Part shown: in pieces, positions 1 to 14,552 of the stretch | How the letters are laid out: each line of letters starts with the position of its first letter | How positions within the stretch are numbered: position 1 is the stretch's first letter | Assembly: GCF_000003605.2 (NCBI RefSeq) | Contig: NW_003158548.1 | Coordinates: 1-24,269 of the forward strand | Source of the DNA: Saccoglossus kowalevskii | Lineage: Eukaryota > Hemichordata > Enteropneusta > Harrimaniidae | Direction: 5' to 3' | DNA length: 24,269 nucleotides | Program-made: the position numbers and the translations under genes | The notes under the pieces: model-generated | What the model was told of the DNA's origin: nothing | What the model saw: only the letters and a program-made list of their open reading frames with translations | The model's database searches: none

Positions 1-1
1 C

Positions 2-759
2 ACACCACATACATAACTGGATAAATGTGACACCACATACATAACTGGATAAATGTGAGATCACATCCATAACTGTATAAATGTGACACCACATACATAA
101 CTGTATAAATGTGACACCACACACATAACTGTATAAATGTGAGACCACATACATAACTATATAAATGTGAGACCACATACATAACTGTATGAATGTGACA
201 CCACATCCATAACTGTATAAATGTGACACCACATACATAACTGGATAAATGTGACACCACATACATAACTGGATAAATGTGAGATCACATCCATAACTGT
301 ATAAATGTGACACCACATACATAACTGTATAAATGTGAGACCACACACATAACTGTATAAATGTGACACCACATACATAACTGTATAAATGTGAGACCAC
401 ACACATAACCGTATAAATGTGACACCACATACATAACTGAATAAATGTGACACCACATACATAACTGGATATATGTGACACCACATACATAACTGTATAA
501 ATATGACACCACATACATAACTGTATAAATGTGACACCACATACATAACTGTATAAATGTGAGACTACATACATAACTGTATAAATGTGAGACCACATAC
601 ATAACTGTATAAATGTGAGACCACACACATAACTGTATAAATGTGACACCACATACATAGCTGCATAAATGTGAGACTACATACATAACTGTATAAATGT
701 GACACCACATACATAACTGTATAAATGTGACACCACATACATAACTGTATAAATGTGAG
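2..759. repeat. Higher-order block A, copy 1 (27 units)
   Basis: This 758-bp tract matches 4429-5186 with one mismatch (C at 115 against G at 4542). It carries rare private marks that make the match specific: aactatata near 157, tatgaatg at 188-195, the unit reading ccacatccat without gatc at 211, and ataaatatgac near 496. The match stops at 760, where this copy has gagtcc and the other has gagacc. Confidence 0.9.
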
Positions 760-1094
760 TCCACATACATAACTGTATAAATGTGACACCACACACATAA
801 CTGTATAAATGTGACACAACATACATAACTGTATAAATGTGAGACTACATACATAACTGTATAAATGTGACACAACATACATAACTGTATAAATGTGAGA
901 CTACATACATAACTGGATAAATGTGACACCACATACATAACTGGATAAATGTGAGATCACATCCATAACTGTATAAATGTGACACCACATACATAACTGA
1001 ATAAATGTGAGACCACACACATAACTGTATAAATGTGACACCACTTACATAACTGTATATATGTGAGACCACACACATAACTGTATAAATGTGA

Positions 1095-1124
1095 CACCAC
1101 ATACATAGCTGGATATAAAAGTGG
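1095..1124. repeat. 30-bp variant unit (+2)
   Basis: Reads catagctggatataaaagtgg: an extra AT in ggatata plus two substitutions at its end. The same +2 form occurs at 11594, in a related context. Confidence 0.85.
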
Positions 1125-2300
1125 CACCACATACATAACTGAATAAATGTGAGACCACACACATAACTGTATAAATGTGAGACCACATACATAACTATAT
1201 AAATGTGAGACCACATACATAACTGTATAAATGTGACACCACATACATAACTGTATAAATGTGACACCACATACATAACTGTATAAATGTGACACCACAT
1301 ACATAACTGTATAAATGTGATACCACATACACAGCTGTATAAATGTGACACCACATACATAACTGTATAAATGTGAGACTACATACATAACTGTATAAAT
1401 GTGACACCACACACATAACTGTATAAATGTGACACCACATACATAACTGGATAAATGTGACACCACATACATAACTGGATAAATGTGAGATCACATCCAT
1501 AACTGTATAAATGTGACACCACATACATAAATGTATAAATGTGAGACCACACACATAACTGTATAAATGTGACACCACATACATAACTGTATAAATGTGA
1601 GACCACACACATAACCGTATAAATGTGACACCACATACATAGCTGTATAAATGTGACACCACATACATAACTGTATAAATGTGAGACTACATACATAACT
1701 GTATAAATGTGACACCACATACATAACTGTATAAATGTGAGACCACACACATAACTGTATAAATGTGACACCACATACATAACTGGATAAATGTGACACC
1801 ACATACATAACTGGATAAATGTGAGATCACATACATAACTGTATAAATGTGAGACCATACACATAACTGTATAAATGTGAGACCACACACATAACTGTAT
1901 AAATGTGACACCACATACATAACTGTATAAATGTGAGACCACACACATAACCGTATAAATGTGACACCACATACATAACTGAATAAATGTGACACCACAT
2001 ACATAACTGGATATATGTGACACCACATACATAACTGGATATATGTGACACCACATACATAACTGTATAAATGTGACACCACATACATAGCTGCATAAAT
2101 GTGAGACTACATACATAACTGTATAAATGTGACACCACATACATAACTGGATAAATGTGAGACCACACACATAACTGGATAAATGTGAGATCACATCCAT
2201 AACTGCATAAATGTGAGACTACATACATAACTGTATAAATGTGACACCACATACATAACTGGATAAATGTGACACCACATACATAACTGGATAAATGTGA

Positions 2301-2329
2301 GATCACATAACATAACTGTATAAATGTGA
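2301..2329. repeat. 29-bp variant unit (+1)
   Basis: A gatc-type unit reading gatcacataacataac, one base longer than the usual gatcacatccataac. Confidence 0.85.
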
Positions 2330-2889
2330 CACCACATACATAACTGTATAAATGTGAGACCACATACATAACTGTATAAATGTGACACCACATACATAAC
2401 TGTATAAATGTGACACCACATTCATAGCTGTATAAATGTGACACCACATACATAACTGTATAAATGTGAGACTACATACATAACTGTATAAATGTGACAC
2501 CACATACATAACTGTATAAATGTGAGACCACACACATAACTGTATAAATGTGACACCACATACATAACTGGATAAATGTGACACCACATACATAACTGTA
2601 TAAATGTGAGACCACATACATAACTGTATAAATGTGACACCACATACATAACTGGATTAATGTGAGATCACATCCATAACTGTATAAATGTGACACCACA
2701 TACATAACTGTATAAATGTGAGACCACACACATAACTGTATAAATGTGACACCACATACATAACTGGATAAATGTGACACCACATACATAACTGGATAAA
2801 TGTGAGATCACATCCATAACTGTATAAATGTGACACCACATACATAACTGTATAAATGTGAGACCACACACATAACTGTATAAATGTGA
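2316..2889. repeat. Higher-order block B, copy 1
   Basis: 574 bp identical to 3996-4569 at an offset of exactly 1680 bp (60 units). Shared rare marks are ccacattcatagctg near 2417 and ctggattaatgtgag near 2652. The match is bounded by A/G at 2315 and C/G at 2890. Confidence 0.92.
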
Positions 2890-2967
2890 CACCACATACA
2901 TAACCGTATAAATGTGACACCACATACATAACTGAATAAATGTGACACCACATACATAACTGGATAT

Positions 2968-3484
2968 ATGTGACACCACATACATAACTGTATAAATGTG
3001 ACACCACATACATAACTGTATAAATGTGACACCACATACATAACTGTATAAATGTGAGACCACACACATAACTGTATAAATGTGACACCACATACATAGC
3101 TGCATAAATGTGAGACTACATACATAACTGTATAAATGTGACACCACATACATAACTGTATAAATGTAACACCACATACATAACTGTATAAATGTGAGAC
3201 CACACACATAACTGTATAAATGTGACACCACATACATAACTGTATAAATGTGACACCACATACATAATTGCATAAATGTGAGACTACATACATAACTTTA
3301 TAAATGTGAGACCACATACATAACTGTATAAATGTGAGACCACACACATAACTGTATAAATGTGACACCACATACATAACTGTATAAATGTGACACCACA
3401 TACATAACTGTATAAATGTGAGACCACACACATAACTGTATAAATGTGACACCACATACATAACTGTATAAATGTGACACCACA
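2968..3484. repeat. Higher-order block C, copy 1
   Basis: 517 bp identical to 6831-7347 (offset 3863). Diagnostic shared marks are aaatgtaacacc near 3163 and cataattgcataaatg near 3265, both very rare in the array, and ctttata at 3296. Confidence 0.9.
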
Positions 3485-3995
3485 CACATAACTGTATAAA
3501 TGTGAGACTACATACATAACTGTATAAATGTGAGACCACATACATAACTGTAAAAATGTGAGACCACACACATAACTGTATAAATGTGACACCACATATA
3601 TAACTGCATAAATGTGAGACTACATACATAACTGTATAAATGTGACACCACATACATGACTGGATAAATGTGACACCACATACATAACTGTATAAATGTG
3701 AGTCCACATACATAACTGTATAAATGTGACACCACATACATAACTGTATAAATGTGACACCACATACATAACTGTAGAAATGTGAGACTACATACATAAC
3801 TGTATAAATGTGACACAACATACATAACTGTATAAATGTGAGACTACATACATAACTGTATAAATGTGACACCACATACATAGCTGTATAAATGTGACAC
3901 CACATACATAACTGTATAAATGTGACACCACATACATAACTGTATAAATGTGAGACCTCACACAAAACTGTATAAATGTGACACCACATACATAG

Positions 3996-4569
3996 CTGTA
4001 TAAATGTGACACCACATACATAACTGTATAAATGTGAGACCACATACATAACTGTATAAATGTGACACCACATACATAACTGTATAAATGTGACACCACA
4101 TTCATAGCTGTATAAATGTGACACCACATACATAACTGTATAAATGTGAGACTACATACATAACTGTATAAATGTGACACCACATACATAACTGTATAAA
4201 TGTGAGACCACACACATAACTGTATAAATGTGACACCACATACATAACTGGATAAATGTGACACCACATACATAACTGTATAAATGTGAGACCACATACA
4301 TAACTGTATAAATGTGACACCACATACATAACTGGATTAATGTGAGATCACATCCATAACTGTATAAATGTGACACCACATACATAACTGTATAAATGTG
4401 AGACCACACACATAACTGTATAAATGTGACACCACATACATAACTGGATAAATGTGACACCACATACATAACTGGATAAATGTGAGATCACATCCATAAC
4501 TGTATAAATGTGACACCACATACATAACTGTATAAATGTGAGACCACACACATAACTGTATAAATGTGA
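3996..4569. repeat. Higher-order block B, copy 2
   Basis: Partner of 2316-2889, 60 units away. Its right part overlaps the left part of block A copy 2, so this stretch joins two different copied tracts. Confidence 0.92.
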
Positions 4570-5186
4570 GACCACATACATAACTATATAAATGTGAGAC
4601 CACATACATAACTGTATGAATGTGACACCACATCCATAACTGTATAAATGTGACACCACATACATAACTGGATAAATGTGACACCACATACATAACTGGA
4701 TAAATGTGAGATCACATCCATAACTGTATAAATGTGACACCACATACATAACTGTATAAATGTGAGACCACACACATAACTGTATAAATGTGACACCACA
4801 TACATAACTGTATAAATGTGAGACCACACACATAACCGTATAAATGTGACACCACATACATAACTGAATAAATGTGACACCACATACATAACTGGATATA
4901 TGTGACACCACATACATAACTGTATAAATATGACACCACATACATAACTGTATAAATGTGACACCACATACATAACTGTATAAATGTGAGACTACATACA
5001 TAACTGTATAAATGTGAGACCACATACATAACTGTATAAATGTGAGACCACACACATAACTGTATAAATGTGACACCACATACATAGCTGCATAAATGTG
5101 AGACTACATACATAACTGTATAAATGTGACACCACATACATAACTGTATAAATGTGACACCACATACATAACTGTATAAATGTGAG
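4429..5186. repeat. Higher-order block A, copy 2
   Basis: Partner of 2-759 at an offset of 4427 bp, which is 158 units plus the 3 bp gained at the odd-length units at 1095 and 2301. Part of it (from 4719) continues into a third copy at 17344-17997. Confidence 0.9.
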
Positions 5187-5381
5187 ACCACACACATAAC
5201 TGTATAAATGTGACACCACATACATAACTGCATAAATGTGAGACTACATACATAACTGTATAAATGTGACACCACATACATGACTGGATAAATGTGACAC
5301 CACATACATAACTGTATAAATGTGAGTCCACATACATAACTGTATAAATGTGACACCACATACATAACTGTATAAATGTGA

Positions 5382-5408
5382 CACCACATACATAACTGTA
5401 AAATGTGA
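5382..5408. repeat. 27-bp variant unit (-1)
   Basis: Reads ctgtaaaatg, one base shorter than ctgtagaaatg or ctgtataaatg. Confidence 0.85.
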
Positions 5409-6154
5409 GACTACATACATAACTGTATAAATGTGACACAACATACATAACTGTATAAATGTGAGACTACATACATAACTGTATAAATGTGACACCACAT
5501 ACATAGCTGTATAAATGTGACACCACATACATAACTGTATAAATGTGACACCACATACATAACTGTATAAATGTGAGACCACACACATAACTGTATAAAT
5601 GTGACACCACATACATAGCTGTATAAATTTGACACCACATACATAACTGTATAAATGTGACACCACATACATAACTGTATAAATGTGAGACCACACACAT
5701 AACTGTATAAATGTGACACCACATACATAACTGGATAAATGTGACACCACATACATAACTGTATAAATGTGAGACCACACACATAACTGTATAAATGTGA
5801 CACCACATACATAACTGCATAAATGTGAGACTACATACATAACTGTATAAATGTGACACCACATACATGACTGGATAAATGTGACACCACATACATAACT
5901 GTATAAATGTGAGACTACATACATAACTGTATAAATGTGACACAACATACATAACTGTATAAATGTGAGACTACATACATAACTGTATAAATGTGACACC
6001 ACATACATAGCTGTATAAATGTGACACCACATACATAACTGTATAAATGTGACACCACATACATAACTGTATAAATGTGACACCACATACATAACTGTAT
6101 AAATGTGAGACCACACACATAACTGTATAAATGTGACACCACATACATAACTGG

Positions 6155-6515
6155 ATAAATGTGAGATCACATCCATAACTGTATAAATGTGAGACTACAT
6201 ACATAACTGTATAAATGTGACACAACATACATAACTGTATAAATGTGAGACTACATACATAACTGGATAAATGTGACACAACATACATAACTGGATAAAT
6301 GTGAGATCACATCCATAACTGGATAAATGTGAGATCACATCCATAACTGTATAAATGTGACACCACATACATAACTGTATAAATGTGAGACCACACACTT
6401 AACTGTATAAATGTGACACCACATACATAACTGTATAAATGTGACACCACACACATAACTGTATAAATGTGAGACTACATACATAACTGTATAAATGTGA
6501 GACCACATACATAAC
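6155..6515. repeat. Higher-order block D, copy 1
   Basis: 361 bp identical to 10828-11188 (offset 4673). It contains two consecutive gatcacatcc units and the rare mark cacacttaac near 6396. Confidence 0.88.
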
Positions 6516-6830
6516 CGTATAAATGTGACACCACATACATAACTGAATAAATGTGACACCACATACATAACTGGATATATGTGACACCACATACATAACT
6601 GTATAAATGTGACACCACATACATAACTGTATAAATGTGACACCACATACATAGCTGCATAAATGTGAGACTACATACATAACTGTATAAATGTGACACC
6701 ACATACATAACTGGATAAATGTGAGACCACACACATAACTGGATAAATGTGAGATCACATCCATAACTGCATAAATGTGAGACTACATACATAACTGAAT
6801 AAATGTGACACCACATACATAACTGGATAA

Positions 6831-7347
6831 ATGTGACACCACATACATAACTGTATAAATGTGACACCACATACATAACTGTATAAATGTGACACCACAT
6901 ACATAACTGTATAAATGTGAGACCACACACATAACTGTATAAATGTGACACCACATACATAGCTGCATAAATGTGAGACTACATACATAACTGTATAAAT
7001 GTGACACCACATACATAACTGTATAAATGTAACACCACATACATAACTGTATAAATGTGAGACCACACACATAACTGTATAAATGTGACACCACATACAT
7101 AACTGTATAAATGTGACACCACATACATAATTGCATAAATGTGAGACTACATACATAACTTTATAAATGTGAGACCACATACATAACTGTATAAATGTGA
7201 GACCACACACATAACTGTATAAATGTGACACCACATACATAACTGTATAAATGTGACACCACATACATAACTGTATAAATGTGAGACCACACACATAACT
7301 GTATAAATGTGACACCACATACATAACTGTATAAATGTGACACCACA
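6831..7347. repeat. Higher-order block C, copy 2
   Basis: Partner of 2968-3484. The offset of 138 units minus 1 bp agrees with the 27-bp unit at 5382 lying between the two copies. Confidence 0.9.
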
Positions 7348-7651
7348 TACATAACTGCATAAATGTGAGACTACATACATAACTTTATAAATGTGAGACC
7401 ACATACATAACTGTATAAATGTGAGACCACACACATAACTGTATAAATGTGACACCACATACATAACTGCATAAATGTGAGACTACATACATAACTGTAT
7501 AAATGTGACACCACATACATGACTGGATAAATGTGACACCACATACATAACTGTATAAATGTGAGTCCACATACATAACTGTATAAATGTGACACCACAT
7601 ACATAACTGTATAAATGTGACACCACATACATAACTGTAGAAATGTGAGAC
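7135..7651. repeat. Higher-order block E, copy 1 (near-tandem)
   Basis: 517 bp identical to 7808-8324 at an offset of 673 bp, 24 units plus the 1 bp gained at the 29-bp unit at 7677. It contains two ctttata units 224 bp apart and the catgactgg/gagtcc/ctgtagaaa cassette. Confidence 0.9.
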
Positions 7652-7676
7652 CACACACATAACTGTATAAATGTGA

Positions 7677-7705
7677 CACCACATACATAACCGTATAAAA
7701 TGTGA
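7677..7705. repeat. 29-bp variant unit (+1)
   Basis: Reads aaccgtataaaatg with one extra A. The equivalent units near 9342 and 18524 have the normal length. Confidence 0.85.
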
Positions 7706-7807
7706 CACCACATACATAACTGGATATATGTGACACCACATACATAACTGTATAAATGTGACACCACATACATAACTGTATAAATGTGACACCACATACA
7801 TAACTGT

Positions 7808-8324
7808 ATAAATGTGAGACTACATACATAACTTTATAAATGTGAGACCACATACATAACTGTATAAATGTGAGACCACACACATAACTGTATAAATGTG
7901 ACACCACATACATAACTGTATAAATGTGACACCACATACATAACTGTATAAATGTGAGACCACACACATAACTGTATAAATGTGACACCACATACATAAC
8001 TGTATAAATGTGACACCACATACATAACTGCATAAATGTGAGACTACATACATAACTTTATAAATGTGAGACCACATACATAACTGTATAAATGTGAGAC
8101 CACACACATAACTGTATAAATGTGACACCACATACATAACTGCATAAATGTGAGACTACATACATAACTGTATAAATGTGACACCACATACATGACTGGA
8201 TAAATGTGACACCACATACATAACTGTATAAATGTGAGTCCACATACATAACTGTATAAATGTGACACCACATACATAACTGTATAAATGTGACACCACA
8301 TACATAACTGTAGAAATGTGAGAC
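7808..8324. repeat. Higher-order block E, copy 2
   Basis: Partner of 7135-7651. It starts after T/C at 7807/7134 and ends before the gactac/gaccac difference at 8325. The ctttata-containing core recurs again at 8812 and 13852. Confidence 0.9.
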
Positions 8325-8427
8325 TACATACATAACTGTATAAATGTGACACAACATACATAACTGTATAAATGTGAGACTACATACATAACTGTATAAA
8401 TGTGACACCACATACATAGCTGTATAA

Positions 8428-8896
8428 ATGTGACACCACATACATAACTGTATAAATGTGACACCACATACATAACTGTATAAATGTGACACCACATACA
8501 TAACTGTATAAATGTGAGACTACATACATAACTGTATAAATGTGAGACCACATACATAACTGTATAAATGTGAGACCACACACATAACTGTATAAATGTG
8601 ACACCACATACATAGCTGCATAAATGTGAGACTACATACATAACTGTATAAATGTGACACCACATACATAACTGTATAAATGTGACACCACATACATAAC
8701 TGTATAAATGTGAGACCACACACATAACTATAAATGTGACACCACATACATAACTGTATAAATGTGACACCACATACATAACTGCATAAATGTGAGACTA
8801 CATACATAACTTTATAAATGTGAGACCACATACATAACTGTATAAATGTGAGACCACACACATAACTGTATAAATGTGACACCACATACATAACTG
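8428..8896. repeat. Higher-order block F, copy 1 (34-unit tandem repeat)
   Basis: 469 bp identical to 9378-9846 at an offset of 950 bp, 34 units minus 2. Both copies hold a unit shortened by 2 bp (aactataaatg instead of aactgtataaatg), so the deletion arose before this duplication. Confidence 0.9.
8714..8739. repeat. 26-bp variant unit (-2)
   Basis: Reads cataactataaatg, lacking two bases of ctgtata. The same form in the same context occurs at 9664 and 18846. Confidence 0.88.
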
Positions 8897-9512
8897 TATA
8901 AATGTGACACCACATACATAACTGTATAAATGTGAGACCACACACATAACTGTATAAATGTGACACCACATACATAACTGTATAAATGTGACACCACATA
9001 CATAACTGCATAAATGTGAGACTACATACATAACTTTATAAATGTGAGACCACATACATAACTGTATAAATGTGAGACCACACACATAACTGTATAAATG
9101 TGACACCACATACATAACTGCATAAATGTGAGACTACATACATAACTGTATAAATGTGACACCACATACATGACTGGATAAATGTGACACCACATACATA
9201 ACTGTATAAATGTGAGTCCACATACATAACTGTATAAATGTGACACCACATACATAACTGTATAAATGTGACACCACATACATAACTGTAGAAATGTGAG
9301 ACCACACACATAACTGTATAAATGTGACACCACATACATAACCGTATAAATGTGACACCACATACATAACTGGATATATGTGACACCACATACATAACTG
9401 TATAAATGTGACACCACATACATAACTGTATAAATGTGACACCACATACATAACTGTATAAATGTGAGACTACATACATAACTGTATAAATGTGAGACCA
9501 CATACATAACTG
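8741..9512. repeat. Higher-order block G, copy 1 (772 bp)
   Basis: The longest identical tract I traced: 772 bp matching 13781-14552 at exactly 5040 bp (180 units). It is bounded by C/G at 8740 and T/G at 9513. It holds two ctttata units 224 bp apart, a catgactgg unit, a gagtcc unit, ctgtagaaa, aaccgta and ggatatatg in that order. Confidence 0.93.
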
Positions 9513-9846
9513 TATAAATGTGAGACCACACACATAACTGTATAAATGTGACACCACATACATAGCTGCATAAATGTGAGACTACATACATAACTGTATA
9601 AATGTGACACCACATACATAACTGTATAAATGTGACACCACATACATAACTGTATAAATGTGAGACCACACACATAACTATAAATGTGACACCACATACA
9701 TAACTGTATAAATGTGACACCACATACATAACTGCATAAATGTGAGACTACATACATAACTTTATAAATGTGAGACCACATACATAACTGTATAAATGTG
9801 AGACCACACACATAACTGTATAAATGTGACACCACATACATAACTG
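9378..9846. repeat. Higher-order block F, copy 2
   Basis: Partner of 8428-8896, with the same 26-bp unit (at 9664). It is also contained in block H, so this order of units exists three times in the window. Confidence 0.9.
9664..9689. repeat. 26-bp variant unit (-2)
   Basis: Copy of the 8714 unit within block F; the shared deletion marks descent by duplication. Confidence 0.88.
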
Positions 9847-10827
9847 CATAAATGTGAGACTACATACATAACTGTATAAATGTGACACCACATACATGAC
9901 TGGATAAATGTGACACCACATACATAACTGTATAAATGTGACACCACATACATAACTGTAGAAATGTGAGACTACATACATAACTGTATAAATGTGACAC
10001 AACATACATAACTGTATAAATGTGAGACTACATACATAACTGTATAAATGTGACACCACATACATAGCTGTATAAATGTGACACCACATACATAACTGTA
10101 TAAATGTGACACCACATACATAACTGTATAAATGTGACACCACATACATAACTGTATAAATGTGAGACCACACACATAACTGTATAAATGTGAGACCACA
10201 TACATAACTGGATAAATGTGAGATCACATCCATAACTGTATAAATGTGAGACTACATACATAACTGTATAAATGTGACACAACATACATAACTGTATACA
10301 TGTGAGACTACATACATAACTGGATAAATGTGACACCACATACATAACTGGATAAATGTGAGATCACATCCATAACTGGATAAATGTGAGATCACATCCA
10401 TAACTGTATAAATGTGACACCACATACATAACTGTATAAATGTGAGACCACACACATAACTGTATAAATGTGACACCACATACATAACTGTATAAATGTG
10501 ACACCACACACATAACTGTATAAATGTGAGACTACATACATAACTGTATAAATGTGAGACCACATACATAACTGTAAAAATGTGAGACCACACACATAAC
10601 TGTATAAATGTGACACCACATACATAACTGCATAAATGTGAGACTACATACATAACTGTATAAATGTGACACCACATACATGACTGGATAAATGTGACAC
10701 CACATACATAACTGTATAAATGTGAGTCCACATACATAACTGTATAAATGTGACACCACATACATAACTGTATAAATGTGACACCACATACATAACTGTA
10801 GAAATGTGAGACTACATACATAACTGT

Positions 10828-11188
10828 ATAAATGTGAGATCACATCCATAACTGTATAAATGTGAGACTACATACATAACTGTATAAATGTGACACAACA
10901 TACATAACTGTATAAATGTGAGACTACATACATAACTGGATAAATGTGACACAACATACATAACTGGATAAATGTGAGATCACATCCATAACTGGATAAA
11001 TGTGAGATCACATCCATAACTGTATAAATGTGACACCACATACATAACTGTATAAATGTGAGACCACACACTTAACTGTATAAATGTGACACCACATACA
11101 TAACTGTATAAATGTGACACCACACACATAACTGTATAAATGTGAGACTACATACATAACTGTATAAATGTGAGACCACATACATAAC
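10828..11188. repeat. Higher-order block D, copy 2
   Basis: Partner of 6155-6515, including the same cacacttaac mark near 11069. The match ends where this copy has aactg and the other has aaccg. Confidence 0.88.
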
Positions 11189-11593
11189 TGTAAAAATGTG
11201 AGACCACACACATAACTGTATAAATGTGACACCACATACATAACTGTATAAATGTGAGACCACATACATAACTGTATAAATGTGACACCACATACATAGC
11301 TGTATAAATTTGACACCACATACATAACTGTATAAATGTGACACCACATACATAACTGTATAAATGTGAGACCACACACATAACTGTATAAATGTGACAC
11401 CACATACATAACTGGATAAATGTGACACCACATACATAACTGGATAAATGTGAGATCACATCCATAACTGTATAAATGTGACACCACATACATAACTGTA
11501 TAAATGTGAGACCACACACATAACTGTATAAATGTGACACCACTTACATAACTGTATATATGTGAGACCACACACATAACTGTATAAATGTGA

Positions 11594-11623
11594 CACCACA
11601 CACATAGCTGGATATAAATGTGA
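11594..11623. repeat. 30-bp variant unit (+2)
   Basis: Reads cacatagctggatataaatg; counterpart of the 30-bp unit at 1095 at an offset of 10499 bp. Confidence 0.85.
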
Positions 11624-11789
11624 CACCACATACATAACTGTATAAATGTGAGACCACACACATAACTGTATAAATGTGAGACCACACACATAACTGTATA
11701 AATGTGAGACCACATACATAACTGTATAAATGTGACACCACATACATAACTGTATAAATGTGACACCACATACATAACTGTATAAATGT

Positions 11790-12379
11790 GACACCACATA
11801 CATAACTGTATAAATGTGATACCACATACACAGCTGTATAAATGTGACACCACATACATAACTGTATAAATGTGAGACTACATACATAACTGTATAAATG
11901 TGACACCACACACATAACTGTATAAATGTGACACCACATACATAACTGGATAAATGTGACACCACATACATAACTGGATAAATGTGAGATCACATCCATA
12001 ACTGTATAAATGTGACACCACATACATAAATGTATAAATGTGAGACCACACACATAACTGTATAAATGTGACACCACATACATAACTGTATAAATGTGAG
12101 ACCACACACATAACCGTATAAATGTGACACCACATACATAACAGAATAAATGTGACACCACATACATAACTGGATATATGTGACACCACACACATAACTG
12201 TATAAATGTGACACCACATACATAACTGTATAAATGTGACACCACATACATAACTGTATAAATGTGAGACTACATACATAACTGTATAAATGTGACACCA
12301 CACACATAACTGTATAAATGTGACACCACATACATAACTGTATAAATGTGACACCACACACATAACTGTATAAATGTGA
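11790..12379. repeat. Higher-order block I, copy 1
   Basis: 590 bp matching 20301-20890 with one mismatch (C at 11904 against T at 20415), offset 8511. Shared rare marks are gataccacatacacagctg near 11819, cataaatgtataaatg near 12026 and acagaata near 12143. A more diverged relative lies at about 1290-1640. Confidence 0.9.
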
Positions 12380-12939
12380 CACCACATACATAACTGTATA
12401 AATGTGAGACTACATACATAACTGTATAAATGTGACACCACACACATAACTGTATAAATGTGACACCACATACATAACTGTATAAATGTGACACCACACA
12501 CATAACTGTATAAATGTGAGACCACATACATAACCGTATAAATGTGACACCACATACATAACAGAATAAATGTGACACCACATACATAACTGGATATATG
12601 TGACACCACACACATAACTGTATAAATGTGACACCACATACATAACTGTATAAATGTGACACCACATACATAACTGTATAAATGTGAGACTACATACATA
12701 ACTGTATAAATGTGACACCACACACATAACTGTATAAATGTGACACCACATACATAACTGTATAAATGTGACACCACATACATAACTGTATAAATGTGAC
12801 ACCACATACATAACTGTATAAATGTGAGACTACATACATAACTGTATAAATGTGACACCACATATATAACTGTATAAATGTGACACCACATACATAACTG
12901 TATAAATGTGACACCACACACATAACTGTATAAATGTGA
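12100..12939. repeat. 15-unit (420-bp) tandem higher-order repeat, two copies
   Basis: The unit series aaccgta, acagaata, ggatatatg, cacacac, plain, plain, gactac starts at 12100 and again at 12520. The stretch 12128-12267 is identical to 12548-12687. The rest of each 420-bp copy differs at only a few unit positions. Within it, gactac units at 12268, 12408, 12688 and 12828 mark a 5-unit (140-bp) sub-period with one marker missing at 12548. Confidence 0.8.
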
Positions 12940-13080
12940 CACCACATACATAACTGTATAAATGTGAGACCACATACATAACTGTATAAATGTGACACCA
13001 CATACATAACTGCATAAATGTGAGACTACATACATAACTGTATAAATGTGACACCACATACATGACTGGATAAATGTGAC

Positions 13081-13583
13081 ACCACATACATAACTGTATA
13101 AATGTGAGACCACATACATAACTGTATAAATGTGACACCACATACATAACTGGATTAATGTCAGATCACATCCATAACTGTATAAATGTGACACCACATA
13201 CATAACTGTATAAATGTGAGACCACACACATAACTGTATAAATGTGACACCACATACATAACTGGATAAATGTGACACCACATACATAACTGGATAAATG
13301 TGAGATCACATCCATAACTGTATAAATGTGACACCACATACATAACTGTATAAATGTGAGACCACACACATAACTGTATAAATGTGACACCACATACATA
13401 ACCGTATAAATGTGACACCACATACATAACTGAATAAATGTGACACCACATACATAACTGGATATATGTGACACCACATACATAACTGTATAAATGTGAC
13501 ACCACATACATAACTGTATAAATGTGACACCACATACATAACTGTATAAATGTGAGACTACATACATAACTGTATAAATGTGA
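13081..13583. repeat. Higher-order block J, copy 1
   Basis: 503 bp identical to 15657-16159 at 2576 bp (92 units). The rare unit ctggattaatgtcag (near 13151) is shared and looks derived from the ctggattaatgtgag form in block B. Confidence 0.9.
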
Positions 13584-13780
13584 GACCACATACATAACTG
13601 TGTAAATGTGAGACCACACACATAACTGTATAAATGTGACACCACATACATAGCTGCATAAATGTGAGACTACATACATAACTGTATAAATGTGACACCA
13701 CATACATAACTGTATAAATGTGACACCACATACATAACTGTATAAATGTGAGACCACACACATAACTGTATAAATGTGAG

Positions 13781-14552
13781 ACCACATACATAACTGTATA
13801 AATGTGACACCACATACATAACTGCATAAATGTGAGACTACATACATAACTTTATAAATGTGAGACCACATACATAACTGTATAAATGTGAGACCACACA
13901 CATAACTGTATAAATGTGACACCACATACATAACTGTATAAATGTGACACCACATACATAACTGTATAAATGTGAGACCACACACATAACTGTATAAATG
14001 TGACACCACATACATAACTGTATAAATGTGACACCACATACATAACTGCATAAATGTGAGACTACATACATAACTTTATAAATGTGAGACCACATACATA
14101 ACTGTATAAATGTGAGACCACACACATAACTGTATAAATGTGACACCACATACATAACTGCATAAATGTGAGACTACATACATAACTGTATAAATGTGAC
14201 ACCACATACATGACTGGATAAATGTGACACCACATACATAACTGTATAAATGTGAGTCCACATACATAACTGTATAAATGTGACACCACATACATAACTG
14301 TATAAATGTGACACCACATACATAACTGTAGAAATGTGAGACCACACACATAACTGTATAAATGTGACACCACATACATAACCGTATAAATGTGACACCA
14401 CATACATAACTGGATATATGTGACACCACATACATAACTGTATAAATGTGACACCACATACATAACTGTATAAATGTGACACCACATACATAACTGTATA
14501 AATGTGAGACTACATACATAACTGTATAAATGTGAGACCACATACATAACTG
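13781..14552. repeat. Higher-order block G, copy 2
   Basis: Partner of 8741-9512. The offset is an exact number of units because the 26-bp unit at 9664 and the 30-bp unit at 11594 cancel. Confidence 0.93.
14144..14339. repeat. Seven-unit marker cassette (representative copy)
   Basis: Seven units in fixed order: one with ctgcata, one starting gactac, one with catgactgg, a plain unit, one starting gtccac, a plain unit, and one with ctgtagaaa. The catgactgg unit recurs at about 3655, 5279, 5866, 7518, 8191, 9169, 9895, 10679, 13061, 14209, 15497, 16869, 17904, 19077, 19945, 21040, 21964 and 23560, usually with most of the same neighbours. Some copies lack one or more members, for example the gtccac unit after 9895 and 15497. 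Confidence 0.8.

Larger units (their letters stand above)
9292..9941. repeat. Higher-order block H, copy 1
   Basis: 650 bp identical to 18474-19123 (offset 9182, 328 units minus 2). It spans the shared 26-bp unit, a ctttata unit and a catgactgg unit. It overlaps the right end of block G, showing adjacent copied tracts with different partners. Confidence 0.9.

Noticed and set aside
7135-14100. A fixed 224-bp (8-unit) higher-order repeat suggested by paired ctttata units
   Set aside because: Pairs 224 bp apart occur near 7155, 7830, 8810 and 13850, but the spacing does not continue in tandem beyond two copies, so it is a feature of copied blocks and not a general period.
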